Positions 45,948 to 58,145 of a DNA stretch of 64,000 nucleotides are shown here, piece by piece. Every line of letters begins with the position of its first letter. Within the stretch, counting starts at the first letter, position 1. Under the pieces are notes generated by a model that was not told the origin of the DNA, made no database searches, and saw nothing but the letters and a program-made list of their open reading frames with translations. A program made the translations under genes and the position numbers. The DNA is from Pseudomonas sp. HR96 (lineage in GTDB: Bacteria; Pseudomonadota; Gammaproteobacteria; Pseudomonadales; Pseudomonadaceae): contig NZ_CP139141.1 of NCBI RefSeq assembly GCF_034059295.1, positions 3,951,001-4,015,000 on the forward strand, given 5' to 3'.

Positions 45948-46562
45948 ATGCTTAAACTGACGCCACGCCAAGCCGAGATCCTCGCTTTCATCAAGCGCTG
46001 CCTCGAAGACAACGGTTTTCCGCCCACCCGCGCGGAAATCGCCCAGAAGCTGGGGTTCAAATCGCCGAACGCCGCCGAGGAACACCTCAAGGCCCTGGCA
46101 CGCAAGGGCGCCATCGAGATGACGCCTGGTGCCTCGCGCGGTATCCGCATCCCCGGTTTTGACCCCAAGGCGGTCGCCGAGGACAACGGCCTGCCGGTCA
46201 TTGGCCGGGTGGCTGCGGGCGCCCCCATCCTCGCCGAGCAGCACATCGAGGAATCGTGCAACATCAACCCCGCCTTCTTTCATCCTCGCGCGGACTACCT
46301 GCTCAAGGTGCACGGCATGAGCATGAAGGATGTCGGCATCATGGACGGCGACCTGCTGGCCGTTCACACCACTCGCGAAGCACGCAACGGCCAGATCGTG
46401 GTTGCGCGCATCGGCGACGAAGTCACGGTCAAGCGCTTCAAGCGCGACGGCAGCAAGGTGTGGCTGCTGGCCGAAAATCCCGAGTTCGCACCCATCGAAG
46501 TCAATCTCAAGGACCAGGAACTGGTCATCGAAGGCTTGAGTGTCGGCGTCATCCGTCGGTAA
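45948..46562 (+). CDS. lexA: SOS repressor LexA
   Basis: A 204-aa repressor and self-cleaving protease. The winged HTH lies at residues 1-65 ([39 protein letters not shown]). The cleavage site is Ala90-Gly91 (GRVAAGAPI), and the catalytic dyad is Ser125 ([11 protein letters not shown]) and Lys162 ([10 protein letters not shown]). RecA filaments on damaged DNA trigger cleavage. It is immediately followed by sulA (11 bp, with AAGGAG), giving a lexA-sulA operon under two LexA boxes. Confidence 0.97.
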   Translation: MLKLTPRQAEILAFIKRCLEDNGFPPTRAEIAQKLGFKSPNAAEEHLKALARKGAIEMTPGASRGIRIPGFDPKAVAEDNGLPVIGRVAAGAPILAEQHIEESCNINPAFFHPRADYLLKVHGMSMKDVGIMDGDLLAVHTTREARNGQIVVARIGDEVTVKRFKRDGSKVWLLAENPEFAPIEVNLKDQELVIEGLSVGVIRR

Positions 46563-46573
46563 GGAGAGGCAGC

Positions 46574-47074
46574 ATGCATTTTCCCGCGTACCCACAGTCC
46601 CAGCAAAACGGCCAACTGTCGCTGTTCGAAGCGTTCATGGTGCAGCCAGCGCAACCGTTCCAGGTCAAGGATTCGCCAGCGCCCTGGGGCGTTGATGAAG
46701 AGCGGGAAAGCCAGCCGGCCTATTTCAGCGAGATGTCACTGCGCGGGGCTGCAGGCAACTGCCTGAGCCTGCTGGCGCCGATGCTGCGGGAGTTGAGCGA
46801 GGAGCTGGATGCGCGCTGGCTGACCCTGATCGCCCCGCCTGCCAGCCTGACCCAGGCCTGGCTGCGCGACGCCGGGCTGAACCGCGAGCGCATTCTGCTG
46901 CTGCGCACCCGCGGTACCCAGAGCGCCTTGCAACTGGCTTGCGAAGCCCTGAAGCTGGGGCGCAGTCATACGGTGGTGAGCTGGGTCAACCCGCTCAACG
47001 CCAGCAGCCGCCAGCAACTCACCACGGCAGCTCGGCTGGGCGCGGCGCAGAGCCTGAACATTCGCCTGGGCTGA
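46574..47074 (+). CDS. sulA: SOS cell-division inhibitor SulA
   Basis: A 166-aa protein with the RecA-like SulA fold: LSLLAPMLRELSEELDARWL, TLIAPPASLTQAWLRDAGLN, RILLLRTRGTQSALQLACEA, and SHTVVSWVNPLNASSRQQL. It binds FtsZ and blocks septation during SOS. The ATG has an AAGGAGAGG site overlapping the end of lexA. The N-terminal 50 residues are variable, as in other pseudomonads. It converges on a small conserved gene. Confidence 0.92.
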   Translation: MHFPAYPQSQQNGQLSLFEAFMVQPAQPFQVKDSPAPWGVDEERESQPAYFSEMSLRGAAGNCLSLLAPMLRELSEELDARWLTLIAPPASLTQAWLRDAGLNRERILLLRTRGTQSALQLACEALKLGRSHTVVSWVNPLNASSRQQLTTAARLGAAQSLNIRLG

Positions 47075-47083
47075 CGGCGAACC

Positions 47084-47323
47084 TCAGTGCAGAACGCGCG
47101 GCCCGTCCTCGGGCTCGGCGTTCAACTCGCCTTCGGCCATCTTGCCAGCCATCTGCACGCCGACGCTGAGCATGGCTTTGGCCACCTCGACATGCTGACC
47201 ATTCAAGAACACCTTGGCGTCCTCGGAGAAATTCAGGGTCACCAGAGAGCCTTCGTCGTCGGCACGGCGCAGTTCGATGCGGCCGTCAGGCAACTCGACA
47301 ATCTCAAGAAAAGACGTAGGCAT
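47084..47323 (-). CDS. Conserved small hypothetical protein
   Basis: A 79-aa acidic protein (MPTSFLEIVELPDGRIELRR, then VTLNFSEDAKVFLNGQHVEV). It looks like a small beta-rich domain followed by an amphipathic helix (AKAMLSVGVQMAGKMAEGEL). No family function is recognised. It occupies the same place between sulA and topA as a conserved P. aeruginosa gene, so it is probably real. Confidence 0.75.
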   Translation of the reverse strand: MPTSFLEIVELPDGRIELRRADDEGSLVTLNFSEDAKVFLNGQHVEVAKAMLSVGVQMAGKMAEGELNAEPEDGPRVLH

Positions 47324-47374
47324 AAGGAAATGAGTCTCCGTGAAAGGCCAGTATTGTAACAGCCACTGAACCGA

Positions 47375-47899
47375 TCAGCACTCACTCAAACCTTCGCGAA
47401 AGCGGATGGCCAAGCCTTTGAGGTTTTGCCGCCAGCTTTCCAGCTCCTCGCGGGTCAACTCCGGCTCAGCCACCTGCTCATCGAGGCTGACGACCTGGAT
47501 GACCGCCACCCGCACATCACCCTTGTCCACCTTGGGTGCCTGTGGCGGTAGAAACAAGGCCGCGTATTCACTCAGCAAACGAGCCAGCCAGGTCTCGCGG
47601 CTCTGCGCCAGCTCGACCAGCTCGGCCAGTTCGGGAATGGCCAGGCCGTGCTGAGCTTGCGCGCTCAGCAACGCCTCGGCACGCGGCGCAGCAGCTTGTG
47701 GCAGGCGGTAGTAACCGGCTATTTCATGGCAGAGACCCAGCAGCGCACCATACAGGTGGAACAGCGCCGATTCACGGTCAGCCTGAGCCAGAGCAGAGGT
47801 ATTGATCGCCTGGCCGCTCTCGGCGCGCCCCAAGGATTGCAGAGCCAGGCCGGCGAAATAGATCTTCTGGTTGGTGCGGGTGTAGAGCTCGTGAGCCAT
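47375..47899 (-). CDS. DUF6586-like hypothetical protein
   Basis: A 174-aa, mainly helical protein (MAHELYTRTNQKIYFAGLAL, LFHLYGALLGLCHEIAGYYR) without signal peptide or membrane span. The C-terminal half includes VDKGDVRVAVIQVVSLDEQV. It is conserved between sulA and topA in Pseudomonas. No enzymatic motif is visible. It is read in the same direction as topA but separated from it by a strong hairpin. Confidence 0.78.
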   Translation of the reverse strand: MAHELYTRTNQKIYFAGLALQSLGRAESGQAINTSALAQADRESALFHLYGALLGLCHEIAGYYRLPQAAAPRAEALLSAQAQHGLAIPELAELVELAQSRETWLARLLSEYAALFLPPQAPKVDKGDVRVAVIQVVSLDEQVAEPELTREELESWRQNLKGLAIRFREGLSEC

Positions 47900-47945
47900 G
47901 GAAATCTCCTTGGGTGCTTCAGCTGCTGAGGTGGCAACGCGCTAT

Positions 47946-48002
47946 AGGACCCGGCTCGCTCGGGAATAGCGCGTCGCACGCGTCCCGAGCAGGCGCGGTC
48001 CT
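47946..48002. terminator. Nested inverted repeat after topA
   Basis: Outer arms AGGACC/GGTCCT and inner arms CTCGGGA/TCCCGAG make a long GC-rich hairpin 6 bp past the topA stop. No T-run is present, so a terminator role is inferred. Confidence 0.5.
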
Positions 48003-48008
48003 GCAGTA

Positions 48009-50618
48009 TCAGCGCTTGTCTTCAACCTTCCAGACGCTGCCGTCGAAGAATGCCTTCCAGCCGGTCGGCTTGCCCTCGACCTCGGTCTGCACATATTGCT
48101 CCTTGGTCTTGCGGCTGTAACGAATCACCGCCGGACGGCCTTCGGGGTCTTTCTTCGGCGCATCGAACAGGAAGTGGTACTTCGGATCGATTTCGTCTTT
48201 GTGCGGAATGATTTCCAGCACCAGCGGCGCACGGGTCTCGCGGTTCTTCGGGAACTGGCTGGCGGCGAGGAACAGGCCGGATGCGCCATCACGCAGCACA
48301 TAGGTGTCGTTGACCTTCTCGCACTTGAGCTCGGGCATCTTCACCGCGTCCATCTTCGGCGGCGCCGCCTCGCCGCTCTTGAGCAGCTTGCGGGTGTTCT
48401 TGCATTCGGCGTTGGTGCAGCCGAAGAACTTGCCGAAACGGCCGGTCTTGAGTTGCATCTCGCTGCCGCACTTGTCGCACTGCAGGCTCGGGCCTTCATA
48501 GCCCTTGATGCGGTAGCTGCCCTCTTCGATCTCGTAGCCCGGGCAATCAGGGTTGTTGCCGCAGATGTGCAGCTTGCGCTTTTCATCCAGCAGGTAGGCG
48601 TCCATGGCCGTGGCGCAGATCGGGCAACGGTGCTTGCCGCGCAACACGCGGGACTCGGACTCGCCCTCGTCGTCGGCGGCGATCTCGTCGCCCGGAATCA
48701 GGTTGATGGTTTCCTTGCAACGCTCCTTGGGCGGCAGGCTGTAGCCTGAGCAACCGAGGAACACCCCCGTGGAGGCCGTGCGGATCATCATGTGACGGCC
48801 ACACACCGGGCAGGCGATGTCGGTCGGCGTCGGCTGGTTGGCACGCATGCCGCTATCGGGAGCACCTGCAACGTCGAGCTTGGTCTTGAAATCGCCGTAG
48901 AACTCGTCCAGCACGTTCTTCCAGTCACGCTCGCCCTGGGCCACGTCGTCGAGGTTCTCTTCCATGCCGGCGGTGAAGCCGTAGTCCATCAGGTTGGCGA
49001 AACTCTCGGACAGGCGCTCGGTGACGATGTCGCCCATCTTTTCGGAGTAGAAGCGCCGGTTGTGCAGCGCGACGTAGCCGCGGTCCTGGATGGTGGAGAT
49101 GATCGCGGCGTAGGTCGACGGGCGACCAATACCGCGTTTTTCCATTTCCTTGACCAGGCTGGCTTCGGAATAGCGTGCCGGCGGCTTGGTGAAATGCTGC
49201 GTGGGGTCGAGCTGGATAAGCTTGAGGACTTCGCCTTGGGCCATTTCCGGCAGCACGTCATCGTCGCCCGGCTTGGTCACCTGGGGCAGGACGCGGGTGT
49301 AGCCGTCGAACTTGAGGATACGGCCCTTGGCACGCAGCTCGAATTCACCAGCCGCCACGCTGACAGTGGTCGACAGGTATTGCGCAGGCGGCATCTGGCA
49401 GGCCAGGAACTGGCGCCAGATCAGCTCATACAGACGCTCGGCGTCGCGTTCCATGCCGGTCAGCTGGCTCGGGTGAGTGTTGACGTCGGACGGACGGATC
49501 GCTTCGTGCGCCTCCTGAGCCCCTTCCTTGCTGCCGTACACCATGGGTGCGGCCGGTAGGTACTGCTTGCCGAACTCCTGCTCGATGTAGGCGCGCGCAG
49601 CCTCCACGGCGTCGGCCGAGAGGTTGGTGGAGTCGGTACGCATGTAGGTGATGTAGCCGGCTTCGTACAAGCGCTGAGCCATCATCATGGTCTTCTTCAC
49701 GCCGAAGCCCAGCCGGTTGCTGCCGGCCTGCTGCAGGGTCGAGGTGATGAACGGTGCCGACGGCTTGCTGCTGGTCGGCTTGTCTTCGCGCTTGATGATG
49801 CTGTAGCTGGAAGCCTTGAGCTTTTCCAGGGCCGCCATGGCGTGCGCTTCGTTGAGCGGCTTGAACGCCTCGCCTTTTTCGCGCGCCACTTCGAAGCGCA
49901 CCTTGGCGTTCTTGGCGGTACCGAGGTCGGCGTGAATCTCCCAGTATTCCTCGGGGTTGAAGGCACGAATCTCGCGCTCGCGCTCCACCACCAGCTTCAC
50001 CGCCACCGATTGCACACGGCCGGCCGAGAGGCCGCGGGCGATTTTCTGCCAGAGCAGCGGGGAGACCATGTAACCCACCACGCGATCGAGGAAGCGTCGC
50101 GCCTGCTGGGCGTTGACGCGGTCGATGTCGAGTTCGCCAGGCCGCGAAAACGCCTCCTGGATGGCCTTCTTGGTGATTTCGTTGAACACCACTCGCTTGT
50201 AGCGGCTGTCATCGCCACCGATGGCTTCGCGCAGGTGCCAGGCAATGGCTTCCCCCTCGCGGTCCAAGTCGGTTGCGAGATAGATGGTGTCGGCATCCTT
50301 GGCCAGGCGGCGCAACTCCTCGATGACCTTTTCCTTGCCGGGCAGGATCTCGTACTTGGCCTTCCAGCCATGCTCGGGGTCCACACCCATGCGCGCCACC
50401 AGTTGCTTGGTGGCTTTTTCCTTGGCGGTCAGCACCGGGCCCTCGGCGGCAGTCTTGCTGCGCTTGGCGGCAGGCTCCTTGCTCGCGCTGGCCGAACCGC
50501 TGGTGGGCAGGTCTCGGATATGGCCGATACTCGACTTCACCACGTATTGGTTGCCCAGATACTTGTTGATGGTCTTGGCCTTAGCCGGGGATTCCACAAT
50601 GACCAGCGATTTGCCCAT
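48009..50618 (-). CDS. topA: DNA topoisomerase I
   Basis: An 869-aa type IA topoisomerase relaxing negative supercoils. TOPRIM domain: [40 protein letters not shown]. Active-site Tyr lies in [18 protein letters not shown]. The C-terminal part carries Cys4 zinc ribbons (CPVCGRHMM ... [12 protein letters not shown] ... [16 protein letters not shown] ... CTNAEC). The standard Pseudomonas length is kept. Confidence 0.97.
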   Translation of the reverse strand: MGKSLVIVESPAKAKTINKYLGNQYVVKSSIGHIRDLPTSGSASASKEPAAKRSKTAAEGPVLTAKEKATKQLVARMGVDPEHGWKAKYEILPGKEKVIEELRRLAKDADTIYLATDLDREGEAIAWHLREAIGGDDSRYKRVVFNEITKKAIQEAFSRPGELDIDRVNAQQARRFLDRVVGYMVSPLLWQKIARGLSAGRVQSVAVKLVVEREREIRAFNPEEYWEIHADLGTAKNAKVRFEVAREKGEAFKPLNEAHAMAALEKLKASSYSIIKREDKPTSSKPSAPFITSTLQQAGSNRLGFGVKKTMMMAQRLYEAGYITYMRTDSTNLSADAVEAARAYIEQEFGKQYLPAAPMVYGSKEGAQEAHEAIRPSDVNTHPSQLTGMERDAERLYELIWRQFLACQMPPAQYLSTTVSVAAGEFELRAKGRILKFDGYTRVLPQVTKPGDDDVLPEMAQGEVLKLIQLDPTQHFTKPPARYSEASLVKEMEKRGIGRPSTYAAIISTIQDRGYVALHNRRFYSEKMGDIVTERLSESFANLMDYGFTAGMEENLDDVAQGERDWKNVLDEFYGDFKTKLDVAGAPDSGMRANQPTPTDIACPVCGRHMMIRTASTGVFLGCSGYSLPPKERCKETINLIPGDEIAADDEGESESRVLRGKHRCPICATAMDAYLLDEKRKLHICGNNPDCPGYEIEEGSYRIKGYEGPSLQCDKCGSEMQLKTGRFGKFFGCTNAECKNTRKLLKSGEAAPPKMDAVKMPELKCEKVNDTYVLRDGASGLFLAASQFPKNRETRAPLVLEIIPHKDEIDPKYHFLFDAPKKDPEGRPAVIRYSRKTKEQYVQTEVEGKPTGWKAFFDGSVWKVEDKR

Positions 50619-50715
50619 GGATCGGAATATTCCTGAATACTTGAAAAGAAAGGCGGTCGCCTGCTACCTACGAACCGATAGAGGGACCGCTATATATAGT
50701 GGCAACGCAGGGAAG

Positions 50716-50970
50716 TCAAACCGGGTGTGGACCCTGCGCAGGGGAAAACAGGCTGGCTTCGGCCTGAACCAAAGCAAAGCGCGGTACCTGCTCGCCGTCA
50801 ACCTCGACTGATTCGAGGAACATGTTCAGCGGCCGTACCCACATGCCGTAATCGCCATAGAGCGCCTGGTAGAACACGACCCACTCTTCGGTCTCGGAGT
50901 GCTGCGCGACACTGTACACACGATACTCAGGTCCTTTGTAGTGGCGGTAGAGACCGGGCTGTATCTGCAT
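50716..50970 (-). CDS. DUF1653 family protein
   Basis: An 84-aa protein that is essentially one DUF1653 domain: MQIQPGLYRHYKGPEYRVYS, ETEEWVVFYQALYGDYGMWV, RPLNMFLESVEVDGEQVPRF. The function is unknown; it probably forms a small beta-barrel. The chosen ATG begins the domain. It lies between topA and fadA, downstream of the fadBA terminator and read in the same direction, a conserved Pseudomonas position. Confidence 0.85.
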   Translation of the reverse strand: MQIQPGLYRHYKGPEYRVYSVAQHSETEEWVVFYQALYGDYGMWVRPLNMFLESVEVDGEQVPRFALVQAEASLFSPAQGPHPV

Positions 50971-50997
50971 GTTGCGCACCTTCGGAAAATAATCTGC

Positions 50998-51029
50998 AAA
51001 AAATAAAAAACCGGGGCACCAGGCCCCGG
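50998..51029 (-). terminator. Rho-independent terminator of fadBA
   Basis: Minus-strand stem CCGGGGC/GCCCCGG (51011-51029), then a T-rich tract to 50998, 19 bp after the fadA stop. Confidence 0.88.
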
Positions 51030-51047
51030 CTTCCGTACCGCGAGCGC

Positions 51048-52226
<1,179 letters not shown>

Positions 52227-52253
52227 TCATTCACTCTCGTTCTTGGGGGGCGC

Positions 52254-54401
52254 TTAACCGAAAAAGCTCTGACCGTTGGCGGCCATTTCACGCAGCTTCG
52301 CGGTGGGGTGGTACAGCGGCCCCAGGTCGGCATAGCGGTCGGCCAGGGCGACGAATTCGGCGACACCCAGCGAGTCGATGTAGCGCAGTGCACCGCCGCG
52401 GAACGGAGGGAAACCGATGCCGTAGACCAGGCCCATGTCGGCCTCGGCAGCGGTTTCGACGATGCGGTCTTCCAGGCAGCGCACAGTTTCCAGGCACAGC
52501 GGGATCATCATCCAGTTGAGGATGTCCTCGTCGCTGACTTCGCGCTGCTCGTAGATCACCGGCTTGAGCACTTCAAGGGCGGTCGGGTCGGAGACTTTCT
52601 TCGGCTTGCCGCTCTTGTCGGTCTCGTAGGCATAGAAGCCCTTGCCGTTCTTCTGGCCCAGGCGGTTGGCGTCGTACAGGGCATCGATCGCCGAACGACG
52701 GTCGTCCTTCATGCGATCGGGGAAGCCCTCGGCCATCACGTCACGGCCGTGGTGACCGGTGTCGATGCCGACCACGTCCATCAGGTAGGCCGGGCCCATG
52801 GGCCAGCCGAACTTTTCCATGACCTTGTCGATGCGCACGAAGTCGACGCCGGCGCTGACCAGCTTGGCGAAGCCGCCGAAATACGGGAACAGCACGCGGT
52901 TGACCAGAAAGCCCGGGCAGTCGTTGACCACGATCGGGTTCTTGCCCATCTTCTTGGCGTAGGCCACGGTGGTGGCGACGGCCACTTCGCTGGACTTCTC
53001 GCCACGGATCACTTCCACCAGCGGCATCATGTGCACCGGATTGAAGAAGTGCATGCCGACGAAATTTTCCGGACGCTTGAGGGCCTTGGCCAGCAAGCTG
53101 ATGGAAATGGTCGAGGTGTTGGAGGCGAGGATCGCGTCCTCCTTCACCTGGCTTTCGACTTCGGCCAGGACTGCCTGCTTGACCTTGGGATTCTCGACCA
53201 CGGCTTCGACGACGATGTCGACGTGGCCGAAATCGCCATACGAAAGGGTTGGACGAATGGCGTTGAGCGCCTCGGCCATCTTCGCCGGGGTCAGGCGACC
53301 CTTCTCGACGCGCTTGCCCAGGAGCTTGGAAGCCTCGGCCAGGCCCTGCTCGATGCCCTTCTCGTTGATGTCCTTCATCAGGATCGGCGTGCCCTTGACC
53401 GCCGACTGATAGGCGATGCCGCCACCCATGATGCCGGCGCCGAGCACGGCGGCCTGCTTCACGTCACGGGCGACTTCGTCATAGGCCTTGGCCTTGCGCT
53501 TGAGCTCCTGGTCGTTGAGGAACAGGCCGATCAGGCTTTGCGCAGCGGAGGTCTTGGCCATCTTGACGAAGCCGGCGGCCTCGACTTCCAGGGCCTTGTC
53601 ACGGCCGAAATTGGCGGCCTTCTGAATGGTCTTGATGGCCTCTACCGGTGCCGGGTAGTTCGGGCCGGCCTGGCCGGCGACGAAGCCCTTGGCAGTCTCG
53701 AACGCCATCATCTGCTCGATGGCATTGAGCTTGAGCTTGTCGAGCTTGGGCTGGCGCTTGGCCTTGTGGTCGAACTCGCCACTGATGGCGCGCTTGGCCA
53801 GGTCCAGGGCCGCCGCCTGGAGCTTGTCCGGGGTGACCACTGCGTCGACGGCGCCCACCTTGAGGGCGTCATCGGCAGAGTTTTCCTTGCCCGAAGCGAT
53901 CCACTCGATGGCGTTGTCGGCGCCGATGATACGCGGCAGGCGCACGGTACCGCCGAAGCCTGGGTAGATGCCCAGCTTGACTTCCGGCAGGCCGACCTTG
54001 GCGCTGGTGGCCATCACTCGATAGTCGGCGGCCAGGCACATTTCCAGGCCGCCGCCCAGGGCGATGCCGTTGATGGCGGCCACAGTCGGCACCGCGAGGT
54101 CTTCGAAATCGCTGAAGATCCGGTTGGCTTCGAGGTTGCCGGCGATCAACTCGGCTTCGGGCAACTTGAAGTTGTCGACGAATTCGGTGATGTCCGCGCC
54201 GACGATGAACACGTCCTTGCCACTGCTGACGATCACGGCCTTGACCGAGGCGTCGGCCTTGATGGTGTCGATGGCCTGGCGCAGTTCGCTCAGTGTCAGG
54301 CGGTTGAACTTGTTGACGGACTCACCCTTGAGGTCGAACTTCAGCTCGACGATGCCGCTTTCAAGAGCCTTAACCGTGATGGCTTTACCTTCGTAAATCA
54401 T
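52254..54401 (-). CDS. fadB: Fatty-acid oxidation complex alpha subunit FadB
   Basis: A 715-aa multifunctional enzyme. The N-terminal crotonase domain has [33 protein letters not shown] and [14 protein letters not shown] (enoyl-CoA hydratase and isomerase). The C-terminal 3-hydroxyacyl-CoA dehydrogenase has [17 protein letters not shown] (NAD site), [20 protein letters not shown] and [12 protein letters not shown]. It pairs with FadA as an alpha2beta2 complex. The start has GGAGA eight bases upstream. PsrA, encoded in this window, is a known repressor of this operon in Pseudomonas. Confidence 0.97.
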   Translation of the reverse strand: MIYEGKAITVKALESGIVELKFDLKGESVNKFNRLTLSELRQAIDTIKADASVKAVIVSSGKDVFIVGADITEFVDNFKLPEAELIAGNLEANRIFSDFEDLAVPTVAAINGIALGGGLEMCLAADYRVMATSAKVGLPEVKLGIYPGFGGTVRLPRIIGADNAIEWIASGKENSADDALKVGAVDAVVTPDKLQAAALDLAKRAISGEFDHKAKRQPKLDKLKLNAIEQMMAFETAKGFVAGQAGPNYPAPVEAIKTIQKAANFGRDKALEVEAAGFVKMAKTSAAQSLIGLFLNDQELKRKAKAYDEVARDVKQAAVLGAGIMGGGIAYQSAVKGTPILMKDINEKGIEQGLAEASKLLGKRVEKGRLTPAKMAEALNAIRPTLSYGDFGHVDIVVEAVVENPKVKQAVLAEVESQVKEDAILASNTSTISISLLAKALKRPENFVGMHFFNPVHMMPLVEVIRGEKSSEVAVATTVAYAKKMGKNPIVVNDCPGFLVNRVLFPYFGGFAKLVSAGVDFVRIDKVMEKFGWPMGPAYLMDVVGIDTGHHGRDVMAEGFPDRMKDDRRSAIDALYDANRLGQKNGKGFYAYETDKSGKPKKVSDPTALEVLKPVIYEQREVSDEDILNWMMIPLCLETVRCLEDRIVETAAEADMGLVYGIGFPPFRGGALRYIDSLGVAEFVALADRYADLGPLYHPTAKLREMAANGQSFFG

Positions 54402-54784
54402 CAACTGATCTCCACGATATGGAACCGGAATTCTTGTAGGAGCGCCTGGGGATGCCAAACGCTCAATTCATACGCCCGTTTGATTTGGCTGCGCACACCA
54501 TCACGGAAAATTCCGTGCTTGTCAATTGCACCGAACAAGGACAAAAAATGACCCGGCGGTCACAGTTTTCTCGCCCCGCTCTGCACGACTTCATGACGGC
54601 TTTACGGTACTCCCGCAGCGCGAGCGGCGATAGGTTGCGCGGCGCTGATGACAGGCAGATGGCCGGCGTGAATGCGCCAGGATAAATAGCAGGCGGCTGG
54701 CAACATGAAAGTTTTGCCAACTGCACAATGCCCGGGATTTTTGCGAAAGTCGCGCGTATGATCGAACCGCGTCTACACTGCCGG
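54402..54784. promoter_or_regulatory. Control region upstream of fadB
   Basis: No supportable protein gene. The main sign of regulation is the perfect 16-bp palindrome CACGGAAAATTCCGTG at 54502-54517, about 100 bp upstream of the fadB start. I do not see a clean PsrA palindrome with N4 spacing here. CTACACT at 54773-54779 is a sigma-S-like extended -10 reading to the right. Confidence 0.5.
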
Positions 54785-54866
54785 TCACACCGGATCGCAC
54801 TGTAGCCCACCTGATTACCGGCCTGCCTGGCCACCCCCAGCCCGACGCTTGCTATCGGGCTTTTTA
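54785..54866 (+). ncRNA. Possible small RNA upstream of fadB
   Basis: A plus-strand unit without an ORF: a sigma-S-like -10 (CTACACT, 54773-54779; poor -35), about 80 bases, then a rho-independent terminator (AGCCCGA/TCGGGCT, 54839-54861, followed by T5). No plus-strand gene upstream explains this terminator. Comparison with Rfam families such as RgsA/P16 was not possible. The start position is a guess. Confidence 0.35.
54839..54866 (+). terminator. Orphan plus-strand terminator
   Basis: Seven-bp stem AGCCCGA / TCGGGCT with a 9-base loop, followed by TTTTT. It terminates rightward transcription from the 54.4-54.8 kb region, where no protein gene reads rightward. Confidence 0.8.
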
Positions 54867-54973
54867 ATGGGCGCGATCTGGCCTGTTCGTAGTGGCAGGT
54901 TGCCGATAGGCCGTCAGGTCGGATTGCCCTTGCCGAGCATCAAGGAAGGTGGGGGGCGCCTAATCCCAGCCGT

Positions 54974-55411
54974 TCAGGCCAATGCCTTGAGCAGCGCATC
55001 GATGGCCTGCAGATCCTTTATTTCACCCTTCTCGCCCCAATAAAGGGTCATCATCTGCTCACCGGCCTCGACCTTGTAGACGTTGGCGGGCAATGTCGCC
55101 AGCAAGGGCTGCAGGCGCGCATCCTCACAAGGCTCACGCCATTGATTGAGCCAGGTCCCCGGGGTGGTCTGCCAGTAGCTCCAGCGGTCGGCAGCGCCTG
55201 CGCGACGCGGGCGGTGGTATTCGGCGCAAGGGCTGGGTGGCTCGCTGGGCAGCCAGTGCGGCCACTGCTGAGGCGCCAGCTGCATGGCCAGGCCCATGCG
55301 CCTGGCCTGCAGGCGCAGGTCCATCTTGCCGCTCTGGTTGCGCGAAGGCATCAACCAGGCCAGCGGACTCAAAACCAGCGCAAGGATTGACACCACGATC
55401 CAGACCGTCAT
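54974..55411 (-). CDS. Hypothetical membrane-anchored protein
   Basis: A 145-aa protein with one N-terminal membrane anchor (MTVWIVVSILALVLSPLAWL) and a soluble C-terminal part rich in Trp (WPHWLPSEPPSP, DRWSYWQTTPGTWLNQWREP). It has no known catalytic motif. A conserved gene occupies this position between fadB and the universal stress gene in Pseudomonas, which supports coding. Topology: short N-in anchor, C-terminal domain probably periplasmic. Confidence 0.75.
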   Translation of the reverse strand: MTVWIVVSILALVLSPLAWLMPSRNQSGKMDLRLQARRMGLAMQLAPQQWPHWLPSEPPSPCAEYHRPRRAGAADRWSYWQTTPGTWLNQWREPCEDARLQPLLATLPANVYKVEAGEQMMTLYWGEKGEIKDLQAIDALLKALA

Positions 55412-55520
55412 ATTCAGTACGCCTGCAATTTCCGGAAATAAAAGAGTCGGTTACGTGAGTTGCGCACAACCGCCGCGAATCCACCATACTTAATTATCGC
55501 AATCGTCAGGAGAGCTTCTC

Positions 55521-55961
55521 ATGCCTTACCAACATATTCTGGTTGCCGTGGACCTGACCGAGGAGTGCGACCCGGTAATCCAGCGCGCCAGCGACCTGGC
55601 CGCCACCAACCATGCGCGGCTGTCCCTGGTGCACATCGTCGAACCCATGGCCATGGCCTTTGGTGGTGATGTGCCCATGGACCTCTCGCAACTGCAGCAG
55701 CAACAATTCGACCAGGCCAAGGAGCGCCTGGAGAAACTAATCGCCAAGTATCCGCAACTCACCCGCGAGAACAGCCACCTGACCTACGGCCAGCCGCGTC
55801 AGGAGATTCACCACCTGGCCAAGGAACAGGCCTGCGATCTGGTAGTGGTGGGCAGCCATGGTCGCCACGGCCTGGCCCTGTTGCTCGGCTCAACCGCCAA
55901 CGACCTGCTGCACGGGGCCCATTGCGACACTTTGGCCGTACGCCTCAAACGCGTGGAATGA
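55521..55961 (+). CDS. Universal stress protein (UspA family)
   Basis: A 146-aa single Usp domain: MPYQHILVAVDLTEECDPVI, LSLVHIVEPM, and the nucleotide-binding loop VVGSHGRHGLALLLGSTAND (G2xG9xG(S/T)N-like). The ATG has AGGAG eight bases upstream. The protein is cytoplasmic, typically induced in stationary phase or anaerobic stress. It converges on uup with a hairpin between the stops. Confidence 0.9.
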   Translation: MPYQHILVAVDLTEECDPVIQRASDLAATNHARLSLVHIVEPMAMAFGGDVPMDLSQLQQQQFDQAKERLEKLIAKYPQLTRENSHLTYGQPRQEIHHLAKEQACDLVVVGSHGRHGLALLLGSTANDLLHGAHCDTLAVRLKRVE

Positions 55962-55970
55962 CCCCGCCTC

Positions 55971-55995
55971 GCCGCCGAGCAAGTTGCTCGGCGGC
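55971..55995. terminator. Intergenic hairpin between the usp gene and uup
   Basis: A perfect inverted repeat with 12-base arms (GCCGCCGAGCAA / TTGCTCGGCGGC) around one base, between convergent stops. No T-run. Confidence 0.65.
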
Positions 55996-56006
55996 CCGGC
56001 TGACGG

Positions 56007-57923
<1,917 letters not shown>

Positions 57924-58145
57924 GAGCTTCTCCAAAAACCGGGCGCGCATTCTACCTGACTTCTGCCTGGCGCGGGGGCCCGGCGGGCGGGACCTGTCGC
58001 AGGTGGTCGCGCGAGCCTCGCCCCGGCGCCAGCTTCATGACCGGTTACGCGGCGGCGCTTTCATCCGGGCTGGGCAAAAGGCTAAGCTAGGGGCCTCGAG
58101 TGCTGGCGCCGCCGGACACTGCCGTTTCATCTGCCCGGAAGTACC

